32,711 bases of DNA from JACMJP01 sp046160675. Lineage in GTDB: Bacteria; Bacteroidota; Bacteroidia; Chitinophagales; BACL12. Positions 7,593 through 16,340 of the stretch are shown one piece after another. Each line of letters begins with the position of its first letter. Positions within the stretch are counted from its first letter, which is position 1. The DNA is taken from positions 1 to 32,711 of the forward strand of contig JBJXHH010000009.1 in assembly GCA_046160675.1 (NCBI GenBank). The letters are read 5' to 3'. Both the position numbers and the translations under genes were made by a program. The notes below the pieces were generated by a model. That model did no database searches. It saw only the letters and a program-made list of their open reading frames with translations, and was not told the DNA's origin.

Positions 7593-10235
7593 TTAATCTG
7601 GTTCATACCCTAAGATCACACTGAATTTTCCATTTTTTACCAGGTAATCAAAGAAGCCGGTTGCAGCTTGTATTTCACCGGGGTACGAATTGTCAAATCT
7701 GATGCCATAGTCCACCCCAAGTAACCCGAACATAGGTAACCATGCCCGCATACCAATACCCACAGAACGTTTTACTTCAAAAGGATTAAAATCGCCAAAG
7801 CTATTCCAGATGTTTCCACCTTCAGCGAAAATATGCGCTGAAACCGTTGCTGAAGGGTTCAAAGATATTGGGTAACGTAACTCCAGAGTGTACTTTGTAA
7901 AGATGGGTTCATTTCTGGTGCTGCCGTTGTTCGTAAATACATCGTAACCCCGCAAAGCGATAATGTCTGTTCCATAAAAATTGTAATTGGAAATACCATC
8001 GCCACCTAGTTGAAATCTTTCAAATGGTGAGATGCCTACGTCTTTGTTATACATGCCCATCACCCCGAATTTTGTAGAAGCCCGAAAAATAAACTTTTCA
8101 AACGCAGGGGTATACCAATCGGCAGTGAAACGCCATTTATGATATTCAATAAATTTATAACGTTCCGAGTCTGTTAGGTTTGTATAGTCTTTGTCATTTA
8201 ATAAAGAGTAGGGTGGAGTCAGTTGTAAGGAAAGCGAAATGTTAGAACCGGTTCTTGGAAATTGCGGATTATCAACGGAATTTCTTGCAAGAGTTTCTTT
8301 TATACTAAAATTATTTGAAACACCATTCGAGATGAGAAAGCCCTCATAGTTATCCAGGTTATAATTATTGAAGCTAACTGTACTGAGCAAAGTAAAATAA
8401 TCATCAGGCCATTTTAAACGGATGCCATAGCCAAGCGAAATTCCGTTTGTAACAAAGTTTCCTTCCAGTTCATTATCGAAATTAAAGTCCTGCCCGTAAA
8501 ATGTTCTATACATATTGAAGGAGAGGGAGTTTGGTTTTTTACCTCCCAACCAGGGTTCTACGAAGCCCAGTGTGTAAGCCTGGTATCTTCTTCCATTTGT
8601 ATTAACCCGGAAAGAAAGTGATTGCCCGTCGCCTGTAGGCAAGGGCCTCCAGCCGCCTTTTTTAAACATGTTTCTTGTACTCCAGTTGTTGAGCACAATA
8701 CCAACAGTTGCAACTACACCGTATTGGCTGAAACCCGCAGAAAGTTCAAGTTGGTCAGAAGGTTTTTCTACTACAGTATATTCAATATCAACCGTTCCTG
8801 TTTCAGGATGCGGAACCGGATTCATCCCGATATTTTCTGCATCAAAATAACCGAGTGCTGCAATTTCCCGTTGAGAACGTATGAGGTTTGCCCTGCTGAA
8901 TTTCTGACCGGGCAAAGTTCTTAACTCCCGGCGGATTACATGTTCATTTGTTTTTGTGTTTCCTGCAATAAGAATTTTATCTATGGTTGCCTGCGCACCT
9001 TCCCGAATCCGAATTTCAAGATCAATGCTGTCGCCAACAACAGCTTTTTCAATCGGTGCGAGAGAGAAAAATAAATATCCATCATCCATGTATAATGAAG
9101 TAATGTCCCCATTCACAGGGTCATATCTAAGCTTTTGTTCCAGTAAGGCCTGATTATAAATATCGCCTTCATTGATAGCAAGCATAGAATCCAGTTTCCC
9201 GTTGCTGTATTTTGAATTTCCTTTCCAGAAAATATTTCTGAAATAATATTTATTGCCTTCACTGATGAGCAGATTAATTCCAAGGTTCGCATCGCTCACA
9301 TTGTAAACTGTATCGGCAATAATTCTTGCATCCCTGTAGCCAAGTGAATTATAGAGGGCAATAAGGCCGTTCTTATCTGAACGATAAGTATCAGGATCAT
9401 ATTTCGAAGAACTGAACAACCTGATTTGAAGCCTGTCGCTCAGGAAGTTCATGATGCTTGCACCGCTCAGGTTGGAAAGGATGTGAACAATACCTTTCGG
9501 AGTAAAATTTTCAGATGTAATGGGATCTTCCGGGTTGCTATATGTTGGGTTAAACTGAGATTTCACTTTTGTTTCCCGCATTGATTTGCGCAACATCCTA
9601 TCGCTTACATTTTCATTTCCGTAGAAGTTAATTACTTCAATTTTTGTTTTCGGCCCTTTGTTCACATCTACAAAAACAATTACACTATTTGTGGCGGATG
9701 TATCGGGTTTTGAATAGATGTTTACACGGGTATTTAGAAATCCTTTCTCAGAAAAATAATCTTTTATCTTCAGTTCAATGTCTTTTTTAATGTAATCGGT
9801 GTAAGGAGCTCCCCGTAAAAAACCTATCTTTTCAACAACATCTTCTTCTTCACTTTTTGTTAATCCTGTAGGCCCGTATTTTGAGATCCTGGGTAATTCA
9901 TCCAATGCAATAGTAAGCCAAACCTGGTCTCCTAAAATTTTATCAATTTGAATTTCCACTTTTGAAAACAGGCGCATCTTCCACAGGTTTTGTATTGCTC
10001 TTGCAGTAACATCCCCGGGCATAGTAATTTGCATTCCCACTAATAAACCTGAACGCTGTATAAGGCTTTGCGGGTCAAGAAAAGTAACTCCGGTTACCTG
10101 CACCGCTGCAATTTCATATTTCTGGGGGTTGGAATAATCTACTGCATTGCTGTCAGCACCAAAACCTACCTGGCTATAAGCCACCCCTGATATAAGCGCT
10201 AAGACTATCAGAAATAAATTGCGTATTGTTTTCAT
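7593..10235 (-). CDS. bamA: Outer-membrane protein assembly factor BamA
   Basis: The protein has 880 residues. It has a signal peptide (MKTIRNLFLIVLALISGVAYSQ), a run of POTRA domains (about 40-470, for example YEIAAVQVTGVTFLD and the repeat TIDKILIAGNTKTNEHVIRREL), then a 16-strand barrel. Barrel landmarks include FVEPWLGGKKPNSLSF, GGDGISNYNFYG and LRGYD, the last corresponding to the conserved VRGY/F lid-loop motif of Omp85 proteins. It inserts beta-barrel proteins into the outer membrane. The ATG overlaps the uppS stop as ATGA, indicating translational coupling. The protein ends in YEPD rather than the aromatic residue usual in proteobacterial barrels. Many unrelated open frames on the opposite strand here are shadows. 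Confidence 0.96.
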   Translation of the reverse strand: MKTIRNLFLIVLALISGVAYSQVGFGADSNAVDYSNPQKYEIAAVQVTGVTFLDPQSLIQRSGLLVGMQITMPGDVTARAIQNLWKMRLFSKVEIQIDKILGDQVWLTIALDELPRISKYGPTGLTKSEEEDVVEKIGFLRGAPYTDYIKKDIELKIKDYFSEKGFLNTRVNIYSKPDTSATNSVIVFVDVNKGPKTKIEVINFYGNENVSDRMLRKSMRETKVKSQFNPTYSNPEDPITSENFTPKGIVHILSNLSGASIMNFLSDRLQIRLFSSSKYDPDTYRSDKNGLIALYNSLGYRDARIIADTVYNVSDANLGINLLISEGNKYYFRNIFWKGNSKYSNGKLDSMLAINEGDIYNQALLEQKLRYDPVNGDITSLYMDDGYLFFSLAPIEKAVVGDSIDLEIRIREGAQATIDKILIAGNTKTNEHVIRRELRTLPGQKFSRANLIRSQREIAALGYFDAENIGMNPVPHPETGTVDIEYTVVEKPSDQLELSAGFSQYGVVATVGIVLNNWSTRNMFKKGGWRPLPTGDGQSLSFRVNTNGRRYQAYTLGFVEPWLGGKKPNSLSFNMYRTFYGQDFNFDNELEGNFVTNGISLGYGIRLKWPDDYFTLLSTVSFNNYNLDNYEGFLISNGVSNNFSIKETLARNSVDNPQFPRTGSNISLSLQLTPPYSLLNDKDYTNLTDSERYKFIEYHKWRFTADWYTPAFEKFIFRASTKFGVMGMYNKDVGISPFERFQLGGDGISNYNFYGTDIIALRGYDVFTNNGSTRNEPIFTKYTLELRYPISLNPSATVSAHIFAEGGNIWNSFGDFNPFEVKRSVGIGMRAWLPMFGLLGVDYGIRFDNSYPGEIQAATGFFDYLVKNGKFSVILGYEPD

Positions 10236-10981
10236 TCTTTTGTTTCCAGTTGTTCACTAATCTTTCCAAATCTTCTTTCCCTGTTCTGATAATCAAAAAT
10301 GGCGTTTATCAATTCCTGTTTATCAAAGTCAGGCCACATTGTTTTGGTGAAATAAAATTCACTGTAAGCAGTTTGCCAGAGTAGATAATTGCTAATGCGG
10401 TGTTCACCGCTGGTTCTTATCAACAGTTCCGGGTCTGGGATGTTTTTTGTGTGGAGATGATCAGCAAAAACTGTTTCATCAACCTCATCTACCCGTAAAG
10501 TACCTGCTTTCACTTTTGCTGCTATCTGTTTTGCTGCTTGGGTTATCTCCCACCTGCCGCTATAACTCAAAGCAAGTACAAGATTCAAACCGGTGTTACT
10601 TGCAGTTATTTTCATTGCTTCATCTAACTCCTGCACACATATTTCAGGCAAGGCATGTCCGTCGCCAATCATGCGAATTCGAACATTCTTACTGTTTAGT
10701 TCAGGGGTTTCTTTGCGGATAGTTCTTACAAGTAATTCCATCAGAGCATTCACTTCTTCTTCAGGGCGGTTCCAATTCTCTGTAGAAAATGCGTAGAGCG
10801 TAAGATATTTTACGCCCAGTTCTGTGCAGGCTTCTACCATACTGCGTACACTTTCAACTCCCTGGTGGTGACCGTACACTCTTGCTTTTCCATGCAACTT
10901 TGCCCAGCGCCCGTTACCATCCATGATAATGGCTATATGTAGCGGTATGTTATTTTTATCGAGCTGGTTTTGCTGGATCAT
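10232..10981 (-). CDS. uppS: Isoprenyl transferase (undecaprenyl diphosphate synthase)
   Basis: The 249-residue cis-prenyltransferase extends farnesyl diphosphate with isopentenyl diphosphate to make the C55 carrier lipid for peptidoglycan and surface polysaccharides. The signature IAIIMDGNGRWAK places the catalytic aspartate at D21. Further family blocks are LTLYAFSTENWNRP, LALSYSGRWEI and DPELLIRTSGEHRISNYLLW, followed by WPDFDKQEL. I chose the ATG at 10981 because the longer frame (to 11053) would add 24 unrelated residues and run over the end of the upstream gene. The stop overlaps the bamA start by four bases. The uppS-bamA pairing is conserved and links lipid-carrier supply to outer-membrane assembly. 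Confidence 0.96.
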   Translation of the reverse strand: MIQQNQLDKNNIPLHIAIIMDGNGRWAKLHGKARVYGHHQGVESVRSMVEACTELGVKYLTLYAFSTENWNRPEEEVNALMELLVRTIRKETPELNSKNVRIRMIGDGHALPEICVQELDEAMKITASNTGLNLVLALSYSGRWEITQAAKQIAAKVKAGTLRVDEVDETVFADHLHTKNIPDPELLIRTSGEHRISNYLLWQTAYSEFYFTKTMWPDFDKQELINAIFDYQNRERRFGKISEQLETKE

Positions 10982-11007
10982 GCTGCAAAGGTATCTAATT
11001 GGCGAGG

Positions 11008-11871
11008 CTATTTCCTTCTTTTGCTGAAGCCCTTTGCCGAGGGTGGTGGGCATTTCAGGTTCACAATTGTGTATGAAATAAATATTCCTCCGTAAAAATA
11101 TGAATCGTTATACTGCGTATCCCCCCTCTGTCTGCCAGCTTCCCCCAGGGCGGGGATATCTAGCGTAACTGTGCTTTTATCTGCCATTTCTGCGGCTACA
11201 TCCCCATCAGGACCGGCTAAAAGCAGCGCAGGGTCAACATACACAGTACTCACATCATCAAAATAATCTGTGAACAATTTATGCCAGTTCCCTTCCAGCC
11301 CCACAGCCCAATTCTCGCTTAGCGCAAACTTAAGTCCGCCTCCAAGTGGCACCCCTATTTGCAGGCGATTGTAAGGGTCTTTTTCTGGAATAACATTCTG
11401 GCCCTCGGTTCCCAATGGCTGCAGATCAATCCATTGACCCTGATAAGTACCTTGAGGATTGAAATAATAAGCGTTAAGACCGAGGAAAACATAGGGAGTA
11501 AACCATTCTTTGGGTTTTGTACGGTTAAAAGAGAAGAAGTTGAAATCAATCCGGGTTGAAATTTCTTTCACTGAAGTTTTATAGTCAAGGTTACGGGTTT
11601 GCTGGTAGATTTCCTCAGAAGTATTATCATAACCCTCAGTACTTCCGAGACTTGCACCAATGTACCATCCTACTCTTGGGTTAAAATTGTACTTATAAAA
11701 AAATCCGCCCCCTCCGTTATAATCCTGAAAGCTGCTGAGAGTCCTGTTGATGTCCCCGAAGGAATGTGTGATGCCGCCCCATATGCCCATTTCATGTTCC
11801 TGCCCGGAAGCCCTTAAGCTTAAAAAGAAAGAACAGCATAAAAAAACAGAAATGGCAGCCTTATTTAACAT
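11008..11871 (-). CDS. DUF6089-family outer-membrane protein
   Basis: The protein has 287 residues. After a signal peptide (MLNKAAISVFLCCSFFLSLRASGQ) comes EMGIWGGITHSFGDINRT, the characteristic start of DUF6089 proteins, then alternating strands with the glycine/aromatic pattern of an 8- to 10-strand barrel (GWYIGASLG, RIDFNFFSF, FTPYVFLGLNAYYFNPQG, NWAVGLEGNWHKLFTDYFDDVS). It ends in FYGGIFISYTIVNLKCP and a basic tail. The function is unknown; the position ahead of uppS and bamA is conserved in Bacteroidota, which suggests an envelope role. I start it at 11871: an exact -7 element at 11887-11894 overlaps an alternative ATG at 11889, so that ATG would lie outside the transcript. Confidence 0.85.
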   Translation of the reverse strand: MLNKAAISVFLCCSFFLSLRASGQEHEMGIWGGITHSFGDINRTLSSFQDYNGGGGFFYKYNFNPRVGWYIGASLGSTEGYDNTSEEIYQQTRNLDYKTSVKEISTRIDFNFFSFNRTKPKEWFTPYVFLGLNAYYFNPQGTYQGQWIDLQPLGTEGQNVIPEKDPYNRLQIGVPLGGGLKFALSENWAVGLEGNWHKLFTDYFDDVSTVYVDPALLLAGPDGDVAAEMADKSTVTLDIPALGEAGRQRGDTQYNDSYFYGGIFISYTIVNLKCPPPSAKGFSKRRK

Positions 11872-11886
11872 TATCAAAAAAGTGTG

Positions 11887-11894
11887 CAAAACTA
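11887..11894 (-). promoter_or_regulatory. -7 promoter element of the DUF6089-uppS-bamA-ompH operon, TAGTTTTG
   Basis: Exact TAnnTTTG on the minus strand, with TTA 14 bases upstream as a poor -33 box. It predicts a start of transcription near 11882 and a leader of about ten bases. It helps fix the start of the DUF6089 gene at 11871. Confidence 0.45.
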
Positions 11895-11943
11895 ATGAAT
11901 ATAAGGCTTAACGGCACTATCGGGTGAATATTGCCTACCTCTT

Positions 11944-13518
11944 TTACCTTAACAGGTAATAAACAAAACCACCCTTTGAATAAGGCTCAACCGCAGGGGA
12001 AATCATAGCAGGGCGAGGCTTATTAATCCGTGTTACTATGCAGACAGGACGGGTGTTTTGAGGTGAAACCGTGTTATAACTTTCATCAATATTTCCGTAA
12101 AAATAGGGGGCATAACTCTTCATGCCAGAGATGACTACAGGAATACCCTCCTGCCTGAGTCTTTGAATTTCGGTTATTAATCCACCCTGGGTAATCTCCT
12201 CTATTTTAGGCAAAATGGAGAACTGCAGTATGCAGAAAGTGATGGAAATTGTGATGCTTTGTGTAATCACAAAACCGGAAATTTTTTCTTTTGTAAGTAG
12301 ATAAAAACCCAATCCGGTGCCCGCCATAAAAACCAGGAAAGCTGAAAATGATAGAAGCGTAAATTGCCAGGTGGACGCCTGCATATTCGAAACAGCAAAT
12401 ACATCATGTATATAAGGAAGTATTTTTTCTTTATAGAATGGAAAACTAATTACCGAGAGGATACACAAAGCCCAGAATGCGCCAAGAATAAGATAAGCCC
12501 TGCTGAATATTTTTTTCTTTTGATGCAAGTGAAATTTTTCAATGAGATATGTAGCGGCAAAAAAAGAAAGTGGGAAATAAGCTAGTGAGGAGTAATGAAT
12601 AATTTTTGTTGAAACAATAGTGAAGAGAACCATCACTACCCAGAATAGAATTTTCATGGAAGAAGTATAGAAACCGGATTGATTTTTTTTCCAGTTAAAC
12701 AAAATAGGTAACGCAAAAATGGAAACAGGAAAACAACCAAAGAAAACGACCACAAAATGATAAAGGAAAAATCCCCGGTGACCAGCCACAGGACTAGAAA
12801 AAAGGGCTGATTGATATTTGATAAAATCAAGAAAAGTGTCCCATCCGTTTGTTAAAATCCAGCTCACAAACCAAAGAGAGGCAACTCCCGCAGCTGAAAT
12901 TGAAAACATAAACAATTGCCTGAAAAACTTCTTTTTATAAAGCATACCACCAATCAGGATAGAAAGAAATGGAATTAAAAAACCAACCGGACCCTTTGTT
13001 AGAATAGCTAACCCATTTAAAACACCCGCTATCATAATTGGCAAATACCCCGTTGATTTTTTTTGGAGGCTTATGATGAAAATAGAATAGGAAGAAAAAA
13101 TAAAAAAATTAAAAACCGGATCAATAATGCCGGATTTAAAATACATAAAAGGAAGGAGAGATCCCAAATGAAGCAAAGCCCAGGTGAAACCGAAACTGCT
13201 GCTGTTTAATTTTTTTCCTGTGAAAAATAAGAGTATCGCAGTAAGCGTTCCGAACAAAGCATTAGGGAACCTTGCTGCAAACTCATTTATACCAAAAATT
13301 TTCATGCTCAGCACTTGCAGCCAAAAGAAAAGCGGCGGCTTTTCCCAGAAAGCTTCAAACTGAATTTGGGGTACAATGTAATTCCCCGAAACAATCATTT
13401 CACGGGCACATTCGGCAAAATTTATCTCATCCCAATCTAACAAATGCACAGAACCCAGCCCAAGATACAGCGGCAATGAAAGCAAGATTAGAACATAAAC
13501 GGGCTTTATCTTGTGCAT
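11944..13518 (-). CDS. ArnT/PMT-like GT39 glycosyltransferase (polyprenyl-phosphate sugar donor)
   Basis: The 524-residue integral membrane protein has about 12 predicted helices. The first extracytoplasmic loop has HLLDWDEINFAECAREM (D28, D30, E31), the acidic motif of PMT_2/ArnT proteins, and EAFWEKPPLFFW (residues 55-66) matches their KPPL element. These enzymes move a sugar from an undecaprenyl-phosphate-linked donor to lipid A or protein on the periplasmic side. The C-terminal part after residue 430 is a small soluble domain (ITEIQRLRQEGIPVVISGMKS). It follows the PHP-fold gene by 17 bases on the same strand and probably belongs to a gldC-PHP-GT39 operon. The acceptor is unknown. Confidence 0.88.
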   Translation of the reverse strand: MHKIKPVYVLILLSLPLYLGLGSVHLLDWDEINFAECAREMIVSGNYIVPQIQFEAFWEKPPLFFWLQVLSMKIFGINEFAARFPNALFGTLTAILLFFTGKKLNSSSFGFTWALLHLGSLLPFMYFKSGIIDPVFNFFIFSSYSIFIISLQKKSTGYLPIMIAGVLNGLAILTKGPVGFLIPFLSILIGGMLYKKKFFRQLFMFSISAAGVASLWFVSWILTNGWDTFLDFIKYQSALFSSPVAGHRGFFLYHFVVVFFGCFPVSIFALPILFNWKKNQSGFYTSSMKILFWVVMVLFTIVSTKIIHYSSLAYFPLSFFAATYLIEKFHLHQKKKIFSRAYLILGAFWALCILSVISFPFYKEKILPYIHDVFAVSNMQASTWQFTLLSFSAFLVFMAGTGLGFYLLTKEKISGFVITQSITISITFCILQFSILPKIEEITQGGLITEIQRLRQEGIPVVISGMKSYAPYFYGNIDESYNTVSPQNTRPVCIVTRINKPRPAMISPAVEPYSKGGFVYYLLR

Positions 13519-13535
13519 AGCTCAAAGTAAAGATA

Positions 13536-14678
13536 TTATGCCCGCAGTTTCCTCCAAAAAAACCAAAGCATAAGATGGAAAAGTAAAACACCCACTTTAA
13601 AAAGAACAGATAAAAACCAGTTTACAGACAGCGTTTTTTCATATTCTTCCTGAACATTTACTCCGTTGTATCTAATCACAGGATTAAAAAGTACCTGGTA
13701 ATTTTCTGCAAACAATTTTAAACGGGCATAAGAATATTGCTGAGGGATGAAAGAAGAAACAGAATTTGTTATCTTGTTTTTTGATAGAATATTCCCATCA
13801 TCAACTATCACATGAATGCTGTCAAAAGTTATTGATGAAAAGAATGAAAGTGTATCAGTTTTCATATAGATATTAAAATCAAGTTCAGGAATGGTTCCGT
13901 AAATGCCCCAGAGATTCCATACACCGTAGTTTTTCCCCTGCTTAAGTGAAATGCATATGGAGTCAGGGTTTGCCGAGGAACTCAACACTTTGTTCCACAT
14001 TCTGAAACTTCCTTTTTCAAGTGAATGCGAATCGTCATTTGCCAACAAAAACACCACATGCCCTGATGACAAAGCCGCATCCCAGTATTCTTCAGATGTG
14101 CCAAACAAATTCCAAACCTCCATTAAAGTGTAATTGCAAAGTTTTCTCATTTCGGTGGGTGAATATCCATTTCTCATTACAGGATGATTAAGTGAAATCA
14201 TGTTCCCGTCTTCCGCCAGCATGTTTATCATTTGTTGTTTCTGTGAAGTGTTGAGATAGATCATGTAATCAAAAAAATTTACATTCTCCGCCCCGAAAAC
14301 ATTGAAGTGAATTTTGAACAGATTGTAACCATGCTCATAAGCAGGGAGGTAATTTTTTTGAGAAGCTTGTTTTGGTTCAATAGAATGGTAATCAGAAATG
14401 CTCACAAGACTATATCCTTTTTGTGTGTAGGCAGACACCATGCTGTCAGCACTATCCGCACCGAACGTTAAACCACCATAGGCTTTTGCATGGGTATGTA
14501 AATTTACTTTTTGAGTTACCGGCAAATGATTTTCATAAGGATTATACCATGCATTTCCGCTGAATTTTTCAGGTCCAGGAAAATTGTAAATGATTGTAAG
14601 ATAGTAAGGTATTGTGCCTAGAAAAATAAAAAACAGAAGGATGCGAAAAAAGATGAAAAGTATCTTGCGAAGTTTCAC
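13536..14678 (-). CDS. Membrane-anchored PHP-fold metal-dependent hydrolase-like protein
   Basis: The protein has 380 residues. It has an N-terminal membrane helix (7-31) and a C-terminal one (356-375), so the central domain is held at the membrane, probably on the periplasmic side. That domain carries PHP-type metal ligands in order: H61-x-H63 (VNLHTHAK), D96-x-H98 (SISDYHSI), H165 (SLNHPV), and D215/D216/H218 (LLANDDSH). PHP proteins are phosphoesterases; the substrate is unknown. The region of about 225-350 looks beta-rich and is not part of the core. The start is GTG at 14678, nine bases after gldC ends, so the two are an operon. The pairing with gldC and a GT39 enzyme is not one I recognise. 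Confidence 0.75.
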   Translation of the reverse strand: MKLRKILFIFFRILLFFIFLGTIPYYLTIIYNFPGPEKFSGNAWYNPYENHLPVTQKVNLHTHAKAYGGLTFGADSADSMVSAYTQKGYSLVSISDYHSIEPKQASQKNYLPAYEHGYNLFKIHFNVFGAENVNFFDYMIYLNTSQKQQMINMLAEDGNMISLNHPVMRNGYSPTEMRKLCNYTLMEVWNLFGTSEEYWDAALSSGHVVFLLANDDSHSLEKGSFRMWNKVLSSSANPDSICISLKQGKNYGVWNLWGIYGTIPELDFNIYMKTDTLSFFSSITFDSIHVIVDDGNILSKNKITNSVSSFIPQQYSYARLKLFAENYQVLFNPVIRYNGVNVQEEYEKTLSVNWFLSVLFKVGVLLFHLMLWFFWRKLRA

Positions 14679-14687
14679 ATGTTAAAA

Positions 14688-15035
14688 TTACTTCCTTTTT
14701 ACCACCTGTGTTTTCTCCCCAAAACGGAAAGCGAAATCCCGGATTTCTTCCGCAATCGCCTCATCATTATTGGAGCGCTTATAAACATCTGCCATGGTAA
14801 GAAAACTCTGAAAGAAAAAGGCATTCATTTCGTCCATCTGCATGTCTTTCGTCCACAGGTCTATCCGGAGGGTTTCCTTGTAAGTAGGGTCCCAGAGGGA
14901 GAGTAAGAAGGCCTTTGCTTGCTGGGGTACCGGGCTGGTGCTGCTGCTTGCCTGCCAGGTAATATTTGCTGGTATTTTGTTTTCGTCAAAGTGAATGGAA
15001 ATACTTATCTCAGATGACTGCTGGAGTTCTGCCAT
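14688..15035 (-). CDS. gldC: Gliding motility protein GldC
   Basis: The 115-residue cytoplasmic protein has all the GldC landmarks: HFDENKIPANITWQA, QAKAFLLSLWDPTYKETLRI, DLWTKDMQMDEMNAFFFQ, then a helical region (TMADVYKRSNNDEAI) and a tail ending in KRK. GldC is named for its role in Flavobacterium gliding, where it is accessory rather than essential, and it is common in Bacteroidota that do not glide. Length is normal for the family. It is the first gene of the minus-strand group with the PHP-fold and GT39 genes. The upstream region, shared with a divergent DUF6150 gene, has only a one-mismatch -7 element (TATTTTCG near 15057). Confidence 0.92.
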   Translation of the reverse strand: MAELQQSSEISISIHFDENKIPANITWQASSSTSPVPQQAKAFLLSLWDPTYKETLRIDLWTKDMQMDEMNAFFFQSFLTMADVYKRSNNDEAIAEEIRDFAFRFGEKTQVVKRK

Positions 15036-15191
15036 GATTGCGGTTTTGGCACGAAAATAGACAAAGAGAACATCATAAAAATGTAAAATAACAAAACAGC
15101 AGCTTTTTGCGTTTTGTAGCTTACGATGAACAACTCTAATTTTAATCCCGCTGTCTTAAAGCAGCACGGGAAACCTAAACTCGGACTTACG

Positions 15192-15509
15192 ATGAAAAAA
15201 AATTTGAAATTTTTCGTTTTTGCAGCCTTTGTATTTTTCTTTTATACTGCCGATGCACAGGTGGTATATGTTACGCAATGGAAAAGCGAAGCAGATAAAA
15301 TTGTGTATGTAACAGATAACCCCGCAGAAGCAAAAGCAGTAGTATTTAAATCAGAATGGAAAAGCGATGCAAAAAAAGACAGCGGCATCTGGTTTTTCAG
15401 TGAATGGAAAAATGATGCTGATATGATTATCTATTTTACCGAATGGAAAAGCGAAGCGGATATTGTGATTGCTTACACTGATCAAAAGAGCGAGGCAAAG
15501 GTGAAGTGA
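15192..15509 (+). CDS. DUF6150-family secreted repeat protein
   Basis: The protein has 105 residues. After a lysine-rich signal peptide (MKKNLKFFVFAAFVFFFYTADAQ) the whole mature protein of about 82 residues is made of six tandem units of about 13 residues. Their consensus is hydrophobic-Y-(V/F)-T-x-W-K-S-E-A-D, for example VVYVTQWKSEADK, IWFFSEWKNDADM and IIYFTEWKSEADI. The function is unknown; each unit suggests a strand followed by a short turn or helix. I start at 15192; an in-frame ATG at 15126 would put 22 polar residues before the signal peptide. A hairpin with T-run downstream (15567-15599) is a likely terminator. It is transcribed divergently from gldC. Confidence 0.85.
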   Translation: MKKNLKFFVFAAFVFFFYTADAQVVYVTQWKSEADKIVYVTDNPAEAKAVVFKSEWKSDAKKDSGIWFFSEWKNDADMIIYFTEWKSEADIVIAYTDQKSEAKVK

Positions 15510-15566
15510 AGGATTCATAATTCACTAAGGGAAAGTAGAAAAGAGTTTTAAATATAACTTCATTTC

Positions 15567-15599
15567 ATGAGTGGCTATCTTTACGCCACTCATTTTTTT
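15567..15599 (+). terminator. Hairpin and T-run ending at the coaX start codon
   Basis: A perfect 9-bp stem (ATGAGTGGC with GCCACTCAT, 9-base loop) is followed by seven T, and the coaX ATG begins at the next base but one. It is the only terminator-like structure after the DUF6150 gene and is probably its terminator; it could also act as an attenuator or shield the coaX start. Confidence 0.7.
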
Positions 15600-16340
15600 A
15601 TGCAACTGGTAATTGATTTTGGCAACAGCCTGCAGAAGTACGCCGTTTTTTCCGGGGATGAGATCATTGCATCCTACGCAGACGAAAAATTAAGTGATGA
15701 AAAAATAATTGAAATATGCGGGAAATTTCCAATTTCTGATTGCATACTGGCAAGTGTAATTCATCATACAGTTGATTTTGAAAAATTCCTAAAAGCAAAA
15801 TTCAACACCATTATCCTTGATCATGAAACTCCGCTGCCGATACTAAATAATTACGAAACACCGCTTACCTTAGGAAAAGACAGGCTTGCCTGTGCAGTGG
15901 GAGCCTGGAAAAAATTCCCCGGAGAACATGTGCTTGCCATTGATGCAGGAACCTGCATTAAATATGACTTTGTAAGCGCCGAAGGGGTGTATTTAGGCGG
16001 GGCAATTTCACCCGGGCTGAACATGCGTTTTAAAGCCCTGCATAATTATACAGGTAAGTTGCCGTTGTTAAATGCTGACATGCTGAAACATGGAAACATA
16101 TCTATAATAGGCGATTCTACACATCATTCAATCCTGTCAGGTGTAGGGATAGGGGCCTTGCTGGAGGTGGAAGGGGCGATAAATAAATACAAGGAGAGCT
16201 ACGGTAACTTGCAGGTTGTTTTAACCGGGGGAGATGCACCTTTTTTTGAAAACCACCTGAAAAGCAGGATATTTGCCCTCCCAAATTTAGTGCTGCACGG
16301 GCTGCATGTAATATTAGATCACAACCTTAAGAACAATTAA
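15600..16340 (+). CDS. coaX: Type III pantothenate kinase
   Basis: The 246-residue enzyme phosphorylates pantothenate in the first step of coenzyme A synthesis. The type III signatures are present: LVIDFGNSLQKYAVF (D6, N9) as the phosphate loop, LGKDRLACAVGAW (D94, R95) for pantothenate binding, and AIDAGTCIKYDF (D115, T118), then GGAISPGLNMR. The ATG at 15600 gives the family N-terminus; the longer frame from 15567 begins inside the terminator hairpin. The stop codon shares one base with the start of the following outer-membrane protein gene, so the two are coupled. Type III enzymes are not feedback-inhibited by CoA. Confidence 0.96.
   Translation: MQLVIDFGNSLQKYAVFSGDEIIASYADEKLSDEKIIEICGKFPISDCILASVIHHTVDFEKFLKAKFNTIILDHETPLPILNNYETPLTLGKDRLACAVGAWKKFPGEHVLAIDAGTCIKYDFVSAEGVYLGGAISPGLNMRFKALHNYTGKLPLLNADMLKHGNISIIGDSTHHSILSGVGIGALLEVEGAINKYKESYGNLQVVLTGGDAPFFENHLKSRIFALPNLVLHGLHVILDHNLKNN

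Noticed and set aside
8622..9153. Plus-strand open frames inside bamA
   Set aside because: They are antisense shadows of a certain gene, without promoters or signals.
10982..11053. Longer uppS from 11053
   Set aside because: It would add 24 residues with no family match and overlap the upstream gene.
11872..11889. ATG at 11889 as start of the DUF6089 gene
   Set aside because: It overlaps the exact -7 element at 11887-11894, so it would be upstream of the message.
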